64,000 nt of DNA from Nocardia harenae NBRC 108248. Lineage in GTDB: Bacteria > Actinomycetota > Actinomycetes > Mycobacteriales > Mycobacteriaceae. The position numbers and the translations under genes were made by a program. The stretch covers positions 186,001-250,000 of the forward strand of contig NZ_BDBH01000005.1 of NCBI RefSeq assembly GCF_001612885.1, read 5' to 3'. The notes under the pieces are model-generated. The model searched no databases, had not been told where the DNA came from, and was given only the letters and a program-made list of their open reading frames with translations. Of the stretch, positions 15,163 through 23,612 are shown piece by piece (within the stretch, counting starts at the first letter, position 1; each line of letters starts with the position of its first letter).

Positions 15163-15219
15163 GGGCCCCGGTCGCCCGGGGCCCGGTCCGTGCCGAGCGG
15201 TGACACGCTCGGCACGGAC
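15163..15219. promoter_or_regulatory. Tandem hairpins between two operon genes
   Basis: In one of the few real gaps of the operon, GGGCCCCG (15163-15170) pairs with 15177-15184, and a 14-bp perfect stem follows (15186-15199 with 15206-15219, loop GTGACA). There is no T-tract, so attenuation or mRNA processing that changes the level of downstream genes is likelier than full termination. Confidence 0.5.
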
Positions 15220-15232
15220 GTCTTCGAGGGGT

Positions 15233-16153
15233 TCAGCGGTCGAACCCGGTGTCGCGGTCGGTGCCGCGGGCCAGGGCGTTGCGGCTGCGGTGGCCGGCCA
15301 ACGCCGATCGGGTACCGGCGCGCGCGGCCGGGTGCGGGCGGTCGCGGTCGAGCAGCTCGGTGACCTGCTCGGCGCTGCGGGCCTCGATCTCGGGCACCTG
15401 CGGGTCGGCGCGGAGCTCGGCCGCGGCGACCGCGGCCCAATCCGGCTCACCGCGACGCTCGATGACCGACCCCGACATCGCCCGGAACTCGGTGCCCAGC
15501 TCGTCACCGCGCAGCGACCAGCGCAGCCCGATCCGGGTGCTCATGTCCTGCGCGTCCTGGAGCTGCTCGTCATCGCCGGACTCGGTGCGGACCTGCTCGC
15601 GCAGCTGGTGGAAGCGGGCGAAGTCCGCGCGCATCACCCGCTCGTCGTGGCTGGCCGCGCCGGTGTGGTGGTTCGGGTTCGTCGGATCCGACCGGTCCCA
15701 CGACAGCGGCTCGAAGGTGGTCCGCCCGTTGTGCGGGTTCACCCGGTCGCCGGCCGGGTCCGGCCAGGAGCCGAGCCCTTCCAGCTGCATGGCCTGCATC
15801 CGGCTGCGCCACGACACCGTGTCCGTGCCCGTCGGTCGCTGCGCGATCGGCAGATCCGGGTGGGTCGGGGCGTGGACGAACAGCTCGGGCAGCTCGGCGC
15901 GGAACCTGTCGAGCTCCTCCCACCGGGCCCGGATCTCCGGGTCGGCGGTCCAGCTCTGCTCGATCCGGTCGGCTTCGGCCCGCACCGGCGCGGCGTCGGC
16001 GTTGCTCCAGGCGTCCCCGGCGCGGTATCGCAGGTGCACCGCGGTGGCGTAGTCCGCGCGCCACCGCGCCTCGGTCTCGTCGCCGATCCGGGCGGCGTAG
16101 TAGCCGAACTGAGCGGCGGCGACTTCGTCGTGCTGCTGGGTCGGAGTGCTCAT
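15233..16153 (-). CDS. Transfer-operon protein with C-terminal KSALAxHR tag (2)
   Basis: A 306-residue protein with helical, charged regions (FGYYAARIGDETEARWRADY; WEELDRFRAELPELFV; HDERVMRADFARFHQLREQV) and no recognised domain. The C-terminus reads RSALAGHRSRNALARG and closes DTGFDR. The ATG start overlaps the upstream stop (ATGA). Size and composition match the following gene product, suggesting a duplicated pair with the tag as the best-preserved part. Confidence 0.65.
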   Translation of the reverse strand: MSTPTQQHDEVAAAQFGYYAARIGDETEARWRADYATAVHLRYRAGDAWSNADAAPVRAEADRIEQSWTADPEIRARWEELDRFRAELPELFVHAPTHPDLPIAQRPTGTDTVSWRSRMQAMQLEGLGSWPDPAGDRVNPHNGRTTFEPLSWDRSDPTNPNHHTGAASHDERVMRADFARFHQLREQVRTESGDDEQLQDAQDMSTRIGLRWSLRGDELGTEFRAMSGSVIERRGEPDWAAVAAAELRADPQVPEIEARSAEQVTELLDRDRPHPAARAGTRSALAGHRSRNALARGTDRDTGFDR

Positions 16154-18162
16154 CGGTCGATCCCGTCCCGCTCGGCGCCGTTGCGGATCAGGGCGTTGCC
16201 GCCCCGATGCGCCGCCAGCGCGGACTTTTTCACCGGCGTGCCGGGCTGCTGCTCGGCGCGGTCGGTCTCGCTGCCGTTCTCGCGGGCGGCCTGGGCCTGG
16301 CGCTCGGCGCTGCCGAACCGCTGCTCCGGCGCAGTGTTGCGGACCAGCTTGGCCACCGCCTCGTCGCGCTCACCGCGCAGCCGGTCCCGATCCGCGCGCA
16401 GCACGGCGAGCTCCTGGTCCGGCTGCACGGGGTCGGGTCGGGGGACGGGCTCGGTGGCGAGCTCCTGGTCCGGCCGGGTGCCGCGGTTCATGCCGACGGT
16501 GCGCGGGCCCGGGGTGTTCAGCATCCCGTTGCCGCGGCCCCACGCCATCAGCTCCTCGTCCGAGGCCGACAGGGCCCAGCTCCGCGTCCGCGCGGCTTCG
16601 GCGGTCTGCGGCTCAGCCTCGGCGGCGTTGCGCCGGGTCATGGCCAGGAATTCCCGCTCGGTCTGCGCGTGCCGGGCCGGACGCGGCCCGCTGCGACGGA
16701 CCCGCCCGGTCCTCGGCTGCTCCGTGCTCGACTGCCTCGTGCTCGACTCCTCCGTGCTCGACTGCTCCGTGGCCGGCCGCTGCGCGGTGCTGCGATCGGC
16801 CACCGCGGCGGCGAGCTGGTCGCGGTCTGCGGTGACCGCGGTGAGCTGGCGGGTCAGCCGGGCGTTCTGCTCGGCCAAGTCGGCGTTGTGCTCGATCGAG
16901 AGCCGGTGCCGGGTCCGCAGCTCCTGCAGCTCGGCCCCCGCGCCGGTGCTGCTGCTGGTGGTGGTGCGCTGCTGCTGGCCGCGCTCCGGCGTGCGGATCC
17001 AGCTGTTGGTGTGGGCCCGGACCCGGTCCACGCTGCCCTCGGCCCGGTGCAGCGGCCGATCGGCGCCGCGCGTGGCCACGCTGGCCCGCAGCGTCACCCC
17101 GGGCTTCCAGTTCGACTCCTCGGCCACCCGGTTGACCCACGCGACCGCCTCCTGCTCGGTCGCGTGCAGCCCGCGGGTGGTGTAGCTGCCGTGCTCGCTG
17201 TGCGAGGACAGCACGCTGGTGAACCGGGAGTTCTCGGCCGCGTACTCCATCTCGTGGGCGATCCGCTCCGGGCTCACCCCGGCCTCGACCGCCTCGCGGG
17301 CCGCGTGCTGGCGCTGATCGTCCAGGCCGCGCAGGACGTTGCCGTCCCGCGTGGTCGGGGCCTTCGCGTTCCAGTCCAGCTGGGCCGCGCGCAGCTTATG
17401 CACCCACTCGGTCGCCAGCAGCCCCAGCTGCTGCGGGCCCGGCGCCGCCGGAACCGGCCGATCCACCGCCGGGGCCGCGGCCACCGCCGCCACCGGAGCC
17501 GGGGTCTCCCGCTGGGCCTGCCGCTGCGGGCGCGGCCGGTCGAGCTGCTCGACGGTCATCGGGGCGACCTGCCCCCAGCGGGCCGGACCCGCCGCGGCCG
17601 CCGACGTCGCCGAGCGCGGGCTGGTGGTGCCGCGCTGGAAACGGCCGATGCCGTGCTCGGCGCGCACGCGGGCGACGTGGGCGCGGTAGCGCAGCGCGTC
17701 CATCCCAGTGATCCGCCGCCCGGGCGCGTAGAGGTTCCCGAGCTTGAACTGCGGGAACTCGGTGACCGCCTCGACCCCGTCGAGCGCGATCCCGCGCTGG
17801 GTCTCGGTCAGGTGCGGCTCGGTCAGGAGCCACTGCTGCAGCTCGCGGCGGTGGTGCCCCAGCGCGGCCAGATCCCGGGTCCGCTGCTCGGCGCCGGTGC
17901 GCGGATCGGCCGCACGCTCGGCGACGCCGAGAGAGTGCTGCCGGTAGCGGTCCACCGCGCCGGTGGCGAACTTGCGCCGAGCGGCGCGGGTGCGCTGCTC
18001 GTCGCGGTGCTGGGCCCGCATCAGCCGCGAGACCTGCTTGCGGGCCAGCCGCTTCTCCAGCCAGGTCGTGGCCACCGCGTGCCGTTGCGCGGCGGCGGCC
18101 AGGGCCTGGCCGAACCTCTTGGCTTCGTCCATGATCTCGTCCTCGGTCGCTCGATCGGACAT
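16150..18162 (-). CDS. Large transfer-operon protein with coiled coils and KSALAxHR tag (3)
   Basis: At 670 residues this is the second largest operon product. The N-terminal 120 residues are basic and helical (KRLARKQVSRLMRAQHRDEQ). Around 270-370 is an ordered segment (LATEWVHKLRAAQLDWNAK; RIAHEMEYAAENSRFTSVL; GLHATEQEAVAWVNRVAEES). Two coiled coils follow (about 420-460 and 595-625), separated by a Ser/Thr/Glu-rich linker, and the end is KKSALAAHRGGNALIRNG...GIDR. No relaxase or primase motif (HUH, DxD) is evident, so it cannot be called a relaxase, although its size and position would fit an accessory DNA-processing protein. Confidence 0.65.
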   Translation of the reverse strand: MSDRATEDEIMDEAKRFGQALAAAAQRHAVATTWLEKRLARKQVSRLMRAQHRDEQRTRAARRKFATGAVDRYRQHSLGVAERAADPRTGAEQRTRDLAALGHHRRELQQWLLTEPHLTETQRGIALDGVEAVTEFPQFKLGNLYAPGRRITGMDALRYRAHVARVRAEHGIGRFQRGTTSPRSATSAAAAGPARWGQVAPMTVEQLDRPRPQRQAQRETPAPVAAVAAAPAVDRPVPAAPGPQQLGLLATEWVHKLRAAQLDWNAKAPTTRDGNVLRGLDDQRQHAAREAVEAGVSPERIAHEMEYAAENSRFTSVLSSHSEHGSYTTRGLHATEQEAVAWVNRVAEESNWKPGVTLRASVATRGADRPLHRAEGSVDRVRAHTNSWIRTPERGQQQRTTTSSSTGAGAELQELRTRHRLSIEHNADLAEQNARLTRQLTAVTADRDQLAAAVADRSTAQRPATEQSSTEESSTRQSSTEQPRTGRVRRSGPRPARHAQTEREFLAMTRRNAAEAEPQTAEAARTRSWALSASDEELMAWGRGNGMLNTPGPRTVGMNRGTRPDQELATEPVPRPDPVQPDQELAVLRADRDRLRGERDEAVAKLVRNTAPEQRFGSAERQAQAARENGSETDRAEQQPGTPVKKSALAAHRGGNALIRNGAERDGIDR

Positions 18163-18165
18163 GGG

Positions 18166-18666
18166 TTACTTCCCCTTCTCGGTGGTGGTGGTGGGCAGCG
18201 GCAGCGAGGGGATGTCCCAGTACCCCGCCGATCCGGGGACCAGGTCGATCCCGGCGGCGGTGGCGGCCCAGCGCAGGGTGCGGGGATCGGTGGCCCAGCT
18301 CCGGAAGGCGTTGTGGCACTGGGCCACCAGGCCGCCGAGCACGGGCGCGGCAGCCGCGATCAGCAGATCGGCGCCCTGCACCCCGGTCCAGCGCTCGGTA
18401 CCGGCGTCGCCGGACCAGGCGCGGGCCAGGACGTTCACGTCCAGGCGGGCCATGAACTCGGTGGAGCTCGACGGCGGCCCGGCCGGGGCCTCCAGCACCA
18501 GGTACAGGGCCAGGCGGGACAGCTGCTCGATGTGCGGGCTGCTGGCTGCGCCGGTGCCGATGGTGGTCAGCAGCGTCTTATGGAACCGGGCGGCGGGCAG
18601 CGACCACAGCGCGTCGGGCAGCCGCGGCGGCGCCGCGAGCCGCTGGGCGGTTTCGGTGGTGGACAT
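18166..18666 (-). CDS. Unknown soluble protein of the transfer operon
   Basis: A 166-residue, mainly helical protein (LPDALWSLPAARFHKTLLTT; QLSRLALYLVLEAP; GADLLIAAAAPVLGGLVAQC). The ATG at 18666 follows GGAGAAC by a suitable spacer, and the upstream stop lies two bases away. The middle is hydrophobic enough to be membrane-associated but has no clear membrane helix. It is not recognised. Confidence 0.55.
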   Translation of the reverse strand: MSTTETAQRLAAPPRLPDALWSLPAARFHKTLLTTIGTGAASSPHIEQLSRLALYLVLEAPAGPPSSSTEFMARLDVNVLARAWSGDAGTERWTGVQGADLLIAAAAPVLGGLVAQCHNAFRSWATDPRTLRWAATAAGIDLVPGSAGYWDIPSLPLPTTTTEKGK

Positions 18667-18668
18667 GG

Positions 18669-19190
18669 TCAGTTCTCCTTCTTCTCGGGGTTGGTGCGGC
18701 GGGTCTCGTAGCGGGCCCGCCACCGGGCCAGGTGCTCGATCTGGCGGCGGATCCAGGCACCGGCGTCGGCGGCGGAGTAGGCGAGCATCCGCGCCGCCTC
18801 GCTCGGGCCGGGCCGCCCGGCGCAGTGCCACCAGGCGAAGGCGGCCAGCGCGAGGATGTAGAGGGCGAGCGGGCCGGGCAGCGGCAGCACCGCCACCGCC
18901 ACGCCCGCGGCGCCGGTCGCCGCGATGGCCGGGCCCCAGATGCCCGCGGTCTCGCGGGCCCGGGACACGCGCTGCAGGTGCGGGGTGACCGTCTGGCCGA
19001 GCGCGCCGCCGTCCTGGATCACGGGTACGAGCTGGGCGGCGAGTGCGGCGGCCGAGGTTCCGGCCATGTCGGCGCTCAGGGCGGCGATCACGTCGTCGTC
19101 GTGGGCCTTCTCGGCGGCGCTGCGCCCGGGCAGCACGTCGCGGTCGTCGTCGTAGTCGTCGGGATCGGGTGCCGGATTCGGGGTGGGCAT
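18669..19190 (-). CDS. Small membrane protein of the transfer operon
   Basis: A 173-residue protein with an acidic N-terminus (DPDDYDDDRDVLPGRSAAEK), a soluble helical domain, a pair of membrane segments (about 90-122, IAATGAAGVAVAVLPLPG then LALYILALAAFAWW) and a basic, Arg-rich tail. Placed directly after the coupling ATPase gene, it could be a membrane partner of that ATPase. It is not recognised as a family. Confidence 0.6.
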   Translation of the reverse strand: MPTPNPAPDPDDYDDDRDVLPGRSAAEKAHDDDVIAALSADMAGTSAAALAAQLVPVIQDGGALGQTVTPHLQRVSRARETAGIWGPAIAATGAAGVAVAVLPLPGPLALYILALAAFAWWHCAGRPGPSEAARMLAYSAADAGAWIRRQIEHLARWRARYETRRTNPEKKEN

Positions 19191-19218
19191 GGTGAACCTT
19201 TTTCTGCGGGTTGCGGTT

Positions 19219-21381
19219 TCAGGCCTGGCGGCGGCGACCGGACAGGTCGATCACGGTCGCGCCCGAGGTCTCGGGCTCTCCGGCGGCGGTGCCGGTGGCG
19301 GTGGGGTCGTGGAAGTCGCCGAGCCCGGGCAGCGGGCGGATCCGCTTGAGCTCGTCGTCGTTGAGCGGGGAAATGCGGCCGAAGCGGGCGCGGCCGCCGG
19401 CCACCTGGACGACGTCGCCCTTGCCCATGGCGCGCAGCCGGTTCGGGGGCAGCAGGTACTGGTCGCCGGACTGGACGTTGCCCTCGTCGCCGTCCTTGTT
19501 CCCGCCGATCAACTTCCGGCTCAGCTCGAACTTCGGGCGGGTGCCGTAGATCTTCGACAGCGTCTCCGGGTCGGTCGTGCGCCCGATCAGGCTGCCACCC
19601 GACGCCGCGGCGACCAGGGCGGCACGGTTGTCGTCGTCGTGCCCGAGTCCCTGCCAGGACTGCGCGATCCACCAGGTGCCGATCCCGGCCTTCCGGAGCC
19701 GCTCGACCCACTTCACCGCGCGGGTCTTGCCGTCCGACACTGCGGAGAACTCGTCCACGACCATCAGCGAGGTGCGGCCGTGCTGCTTGTCGGCGAGCTG
19801 CTCGAACATGGTGCCGAGCGCGCCGAACTGCGCCCTCGCGCGATCGGGCGTCTTCACGCCCTCCAGCACGATGTAGAGCACGTCGAAGTCGGTCAGCGCC
19901 TTGGTGCCGTCGAAGGCCTCGCCCAGCGAGCGGTAGAGGTTGGCGAACTCCGCGCGCGCGGAGTTCATGACCGGCTGCTTGCCGTCGAGGGTGGAGGAGA
20001 TCTCCATGTCCACGCCCATGACCCCGGCCCACGGCCCGTCGTCGCGGGCCCCGCCCCATAGCTGGGCCAGCCGGTCGGCGTCCATCCGCGACAGGAACTC
20101 CACCCACGACCGCGGCGGGTTCTCCCCGACCGGGGTCGGCACCCCGTCGATCAGCTCCACCCGCTCCGGGGCGTCGACCACGAGGTGGATCAGGGTCTCG
20201 CGGATCTCGTGGAAGTACTTCTCGGTGTCGGTGCTCGGCGTGCTGCCGCCGGAGACCATGGCCGAGAGGATCGAGCGCAGGTCGTCGCGGCTGGTGCCCT
20301 CCCACAGGGCCAGGTCGGTGGTGTCGGGGAAGATCCCGAACCGCTCGGGGCGCACGCCGAGCGCGGTGAACCACGTGCGGACCCGCGCGGCGACCTTGCG
20401 GGACTCCGGGCCGCCGTTGCAGTCCACGATGATCGCCAGCGGGCGCCCGGGGCGGCCGTTGAGCCGCCACCATTGCCGGTGCCGCATCCAGGTGGCGACG
20501 TACCAGGCCACCAGCACCCGCAGCATCAGCGTGGTCTTTCCCGAGCCCGAGCTCGCGACGGTGGTCATGTGCTCGGCGATGTTGATCAGCGGCAGGATCA
20601 GCCGGGTCTCGGTGCGCCGGGCGAGCTGGCGCAGCACCGACGAGGGCGGGGCCTGGTCGTGCTCGGCGGCCAGGCGCCCGATCACCGGCTCCGGGTTCCG
20701 CCCGCTGGTCGTGAACGGCAGCTTGCGGCGGGACAGGCGAGCCGCGGCGCGCTGCTCGCGCTGGGCCTGAGCGTGCAGGGCCCGCTCGGTGCGGGCCGGG
20801 GAGCCGAGCCCGACCGTGGCCAGTTGCACCCGCTGGCGGGTGAACACCAGCGTGGCGGTCAGCCAGGCGGCCGGGACCAGCAGCACCGTCATCCCGAACA
20901 TCCCGGTGACGTACTGCCCGGCCATGAAATCGACCGCGGCGGCGGAGAAGTCCCGGACCGGCTCGACCGCGTCCCACGCGAACAGCGCGGCCGCCCCGGG
21001 CATCGCCACGATGCTGGCGAACAGCCAGTTCCGCAGCCTCGCGGGGCGCCAGGCGAGCATGGTGGCCGGGACCAGGATGGCCAGCACCATCACCAGCACC
21101 GAGACCACGACGGCCGCCGCCAGCAGCCCGGTGCCGGCGACCCCGGCCCACGTCCAGGCGGAGAAGTCGGGCAGCCATCCGAGCGGGTCCTGGCGCAGGC
21201 CGACCGGGGGCATCGTCGGATCAACGTGGATCCCGGGCGCCGGCGCTTCCGCCGGGACCGCGGCCTGCTCCGGCGTGGGCACCAGCGGCAGCTGCGCAGT
21301 CTCGATCGCCGGACCCGCAGCCGGGGCTGGGGTCGGGGCGTAGGGGTTGCAGTCGTTGGTGGTGAGGATCGGAGTGCACAT
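19219..21381 (-). CDS. Conjugative coupling ATPase, FtsK/VirD4 superfamily
   Basis: A 720-residue membrane ATPase that should drive DNA through the envelope. After a proline-rich lead, four membrane segments lie between about residues 75 and 190. The motor domain has Walker A SSGSGKTTL (about 275-283) and Walker B SLMVVDEFSAV (about 541), followed by GIGTWWIAQSWQGLG, the usual sensor segment with Gln. Length and layout fit VirD4/TraD-like or TcpA coupling proteins as well as actinomycete TraB; the DEF Walker B and long insert between the motifs favour the coupling type. It is the only motor in the element. Its neighbours are membrane and coiled-coil proteins, five of them sharing a C-terminal tag it might recognise. 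Confidence 0.85.
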   Translation of the reverse strand: MCTPILTTNDCNPYAPTPAPAAGPAIETAQLPLVPTPEQAAVPAEAPAPGIHVDPTMPPVGLRQDPLGWLPDFSAWTWAGVAGTGLLAAAVVVSVLVMVLAILVPATMLAWRPARLRNWLFASIVAMPGAAALFAWDAVEPVRDFSAAAVDFMAGQYVTGMFGMTVLLVPAAWLTATLVFTRQRVQLATVGLGSPARTERALHAQAQREQRAAARLSRRKLPFTTSGRNPEPVIGRLAAEHDQAPPSSVLRQLARRTETRLILPLINIAEHMTTVASSGSGKTTLMLRVLVAWYVATWMRHRQWWRLNGRPGRPLAIIVDCNGGPESRKVAARVRTWFTALGVRPERFGIFPDTTDLALWEGTSRDDLRSILSAMVSGGSTPSTDTEKYFHEIRETLIHLVVDAPERVELIDGVPTPVGENPPRSWVEFLSRMDADRLAQLWGGARDDGPWAGVMGVDMEISSTLDGKQPVMNSARAEFANLYRSLGEAFDGTKALTDFDVLYIVLEGVKTPDRARAQFGALGTMFEQLADKQHGRTSLMVVDEFSAVSDGKTRAVKWVERLRKAGIGTWWIAQSWQGLGHDDDNRAALVAAASGGSLIGRTTDPETLSKIYGTRPKFELSRKLIGGNKDGDEGNVQSGDQYLLPPNRLRAMGKGDVVQVAGGRARFGRISPLNDDELKRIRPLPGLGDFHDPTATGTAAGEPETSGATVIDLSGRRRQA

Positions 21382-21384
21382 GCC

Positions 21385-22131
21385 TCAGCCCGCCTTTCCT
21401 TCGTTCGGGTCGGTGACCTGGGGGATTTCGTGATCAGAGGCCCCGCCCTCGATCACCCGGAGCCCGGGTCGCGGGGGCGACGAGGACAGCTCGGCGTCCA
21501 GATCGCGCAGCCGCACCTTTGGACCGCTCGACAGGTCCAAAGACGCTGCGGCATCTGTGGTTACGGCCTTCACCGCGTCGCTGCGGCAGTAGTAGACGAG
21601 CGACTCGCACTCGGCGCGCTGCGCGGCCCTCACCGCCGCCGCCATGGCCTTGCGGGCGGCGCCCAGGTTCTTCGGGGTCAGCTCCACCTCGACCGCCCAC
21701 CACTGCCCGGCGTCGGTGAGGAAGCGGCCGTCGTGGATGTGCGGGCGCGCCACCCCGGCCTTCGTGGGGCCGACCTCCGCGCGTAGCGACCGCTCGGAGA
21801 TCCAGCGGTCCAGGTCCAGCCCGACCAGTGCCAGGCGCAGCTCCAGCACCGCGCGGGTGTGGGCGGCCATCTTCGGCGTCGGCAGCCACGCCTGGGTCGC
21901 CCGCCCGGTCAGCGCCTCGACCGCGGCCCGGGTCGGGAACACCCACGGGCGCCCCGGCACCGGGGTCACCCGCTGCTTGGCCAGCATCTGCGCCTCGGTC
22001 CAGTTCCGGGCCACCCGCGCCGCCCGATCCACGGTCACGCCGAGCATCCGGGCCAGCACGTCCATCGGCGCGCCGTACATCTCGGCCAGGATCGTCAGCG
22101 CGGTCATGTCACGCGGCCCGAGCCGGGTCAT
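21385..22131 (-). CDS. Replic_Relax-like protein (replication-relaxation family)
   Basis: A 248-residue protein with an N-terminal winged helix (LTILAEMYGAPMDVLARMLG, WTEAQMLAKQRVTPVPGRPW) followed by an alpha/beta domain in which HTRAVLELRLAL, WISERSLRAEVG, HIHDGRFLTDAGQWWAVEVE and AAVRAAQRAECESLVYY occur in the order typical of the Replic_Relax family. Such proteins are found in actinobacterial plasmids and integrative elements and are linked to replication or relaxation of element DNA, though a catalytic activity has not been fixed. It lies three bases upstream of the coupling ATPase gene; its ATG overlaps the upstream stop. It is the best candidate in the element for origin recognition. 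Confidence 0.6.
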   Translation of the reverse strand: MTRLGPRDMTALTILAEMYGAPMDVLARMLGVTVDRAARVARNWTEAQMLAKQRVTPVPGRPWVFPTRAAVEALTGRATQAWLPTPKMAAHTRAVLELRLALVGLDLDRWISERSLRAEVGPTKAGVARPHIHDGRFLTDAGQWWAVEVELTPKNLGAARKAMAAAVRAAQRAECESLVYYCRSDAVKAVTTDAAASLDLSSGPKVRLRDLDAELSSSPPRPGLRVIEGGASDHEIPQVTDPNEGKAG

Positions 22132-22466
22132 CGCTCCACCTCTCGTTCGGAATTCCGCGCCGCGCGGGTTAGGGCGTTGCCGCCCCGGTGCGCCGCCAGC
22201 GCGCTGGACTTCTCGGACTTGCGCTCCTGCACCGGAGCTCCGGAACCGAGCCACTGGCCCGGACGGCGTCCCGGGGTGCGCACGACCTGCGCCGGGGTCG
22301 CGTCCACTCGGATCCACCGGTCGGCCTCACCGCGGCGGCGCGCGGCCTCGGCCAGGTGCGGCAGGTCGGTGACCGGGACCATCACGCCCTCGGGCTCGGC
22401 CGGAACCGGGCTCGCGGTCGCGGCTTCGAACGCCGCGCGGCTGTTGCGCGTGCTCGGGCGGCTCAT
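22128..22466 (-). CDS. Small transfer-operon protein with KSALAxHR-type tag (4)
   Basis: A 112-residue basic protein with a short central segment (VTDLPHLAEAARRRGEADRW, then VRTPGRRPGQWLGSGAPV) and the C-terminal SSALAAHRGGNALTRA...SEREVER. The first tag residue differs (Ser for the usual Lys, with Lys one position earlier). It is coupled to both neighbours by ATGA overlaps. It may be little more than a tagged adaptor. Confidence 0.6.
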   Translation of the reverse strand: MSRPSTRNSRAAFEAATASPVPAEPEGVMVPVTDLPHLAEAARRRGEADRWIRVDATPAQVVRTPGRRPGQWLGSGAPVQERKSEKSSALAAHRGGNALTRAARNSEREVER

Positions 22467-22945
22467 CGGTCGAACCCGTCCCGCTCGTGCGAGCGCCGGG
22501 CCAGGGCGTTGCGACCCCGGTGCGCCGCCAGCGCGGACTTCTTCACCACCGGGGCCGGGGTCGGAGTGGGCTCGGCCAGAGCCGCGCTCCACTTGTCCTC
22601 GCCCTCCGGCGCCGCCGCGGCGGTGTTCCAGCCCGGCCCCGGATCCCAATCCGCCTCGTTCTCCAGCTCGGCGCGCGAGATCCCGCGTCGCTCCGCCGCC
22701 CGCAGCTGCCGCTCCCGCGTCGCCGCCGCCAGCGCCTCGCGCTGCGCCGCAGACACCGGCCGCTTCGGCACGGCCTTGCGGGCGTCGTAGAGGAACGCCT
22801 GCTGCTCGCGGCCGTGCCAGCGGTGCGGCACCGTGGCCGCCACGCCCTGACCGGCCGGGCTCAGCCCTTCGGCCTGCAGCTGGCGGCGCGTGCGCAGATG
22901 CGCCGGCGCCGTGCCCCACGCGTAGGACTCCGGCTCGCCGCTCAC
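22463..22945 (-). CDS. RRQL-type transfer-operon protein with KSALAxHR tag (5)
   Basis: A 160-residue protein whose first 95 residues match a short family common in Streptomyces-type integrative elements: RTRRQLQAEGLSPAGQGVAA, a basic link, FLYDARKAVPKRPVSAAQ and LAAATRERQLRAAERRG. In relatives a zinc-binding cluster often follows; here it is absent and an acidic linker leads to KKSALAAHRGRNALARR...GFDR. GTG at 22945 overlaps the upstream stop. The known family has no settled function. Confidence 0.65.
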   Translation of the reverse strand: MSGEPESYAWGTAPAHLRTRRQLQAEGLSPAGQGVAATVPHRWHGREQQAFLYDARKAVPKRPVSAAQREALAAATRERQLRAAERRGISRAELENEADWDPGPGWNTAAAAPEGEDKWSAALAEPTPTPAPVVKKSALAAHRGRNALARRSHERDGFDR

Positions 22946-23214
22946 CGCTCCCACCCCGCCGGGGTCGGGATCGACTGCTGCACCGGAACCCGCTGCACAT
23001 GCTGGCAATCGGCCCACGCGACCTCGTCGGCGCGGCAGATGTTCGGCGACGGCACGTAGTCCTGCTGGTCGATCCACGCCGCCGAGCACCCGACCATCCC
23101 GGCCAGCAGGCCCAGCACCAGCAGCGCGGCCTGCACCTGCGGCGGCAACGCCCGGAAAACCCCGCCCATCGCCCGGGCCGCCGCGGCGTCGGTCTTCGCG
23201 ACCGGGCCGATCAC
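22942..23214 (-). CDS. Small single-pass membrane protein
   Basis: A 90-residue protein with one membrane segment (about 23-45, QAALLVLGLLAGMVGCSAAW) and an extracytoplasmic tail of about 45 residues with two cysteines (CRADEVAWADCQHVQ) that could pair. The GTG at 23214 overlaps the upstream stop codon. A lipobox-like GMVGC is present within the membrane segment but the N-terminal flank is long for a lipoprotein signal. Unknown function, likely part of the transfer apparatus. Confidence 0.55.
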   Translation of the reverse strand: MIGPVAKTDAAAARAMGGVFRALPPQVQAALLVLGLLAGMVGCSAAWIDQQDYVPSPNICRADEVAWADCQHVQRVPVQQSIPTPAGWER

Positions 23215-23612
23215 CGCGACCGCCCCCGATCGGCGGCCGACTCGATACCGGTCTCGCGGTAGCCAGTCAACGCGCTGACCTGCTCGCGCTGCGGCTGCGG
23301 GCATTCCTGCACGAGTTCGGCGCAGTCACGCGCCAACCGCACCCACTCCAACGGACCGCTCATCGACCCGGCGGCGTACTTCAGCCTCTGCTGCGCGGCC
23401 TTGACGTTCACCGAGCCGTACTCCTCGGGGAAGGCCTTGTCCTCGCTCCACTGATCGAACCGCCCCGCCTCCGCCGGGCCCTGAAGCGCGCCGTACCGGG
23501 CACCCAACGCCTCGACCCGACGCTTCAGCAGCTCCTGCTCGCGCAACACAGCGTCCAGCTCGTCCAGCAACTCGACCGGATCGTTGAACTCCGGCTCTCG
23601 CTGCGCGCTCAC
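23211..23612 (-). CDS. Small coiled-coil protein
   Basis: A 133-residue acidic protein with a coiled coil near residues 12-45 (DPVELLDELDAVLREQELLK, RRVEALGARY) and a second helical part ending in VQECPQPQREQVSALTGY. GTG start overlaps the upstream stop. Not recognised; its size and acidic charge resemble other accessory proteins of the operon. Confidence 0.55.
   Translation of the reverse strand: MSAQREPEFNDPVELLDELDAVLREQELLKRRVEALGARYGALQGPAEAGRFDQWSEDKAFPEEYGSVNVKAAQQRLKYAAGSMSGPLEWVRLARDCAELVQECPQPQREQVSALTGYRETGIESAADRGRSR

Noticed and set aside
16150-18162. Large tagged protein as a relaxase
   Set aside because: No HUH or catalytic Tyr motif could be found by eye; retained as unknown.
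16207-18711. Long + strand open frame opposite the large tagged protein
   Set aside because: The - strand frame fits the chain of overlapping starts and ends in the shared tag; the + frame is Gly/Arg/Leu-rich and featureless.
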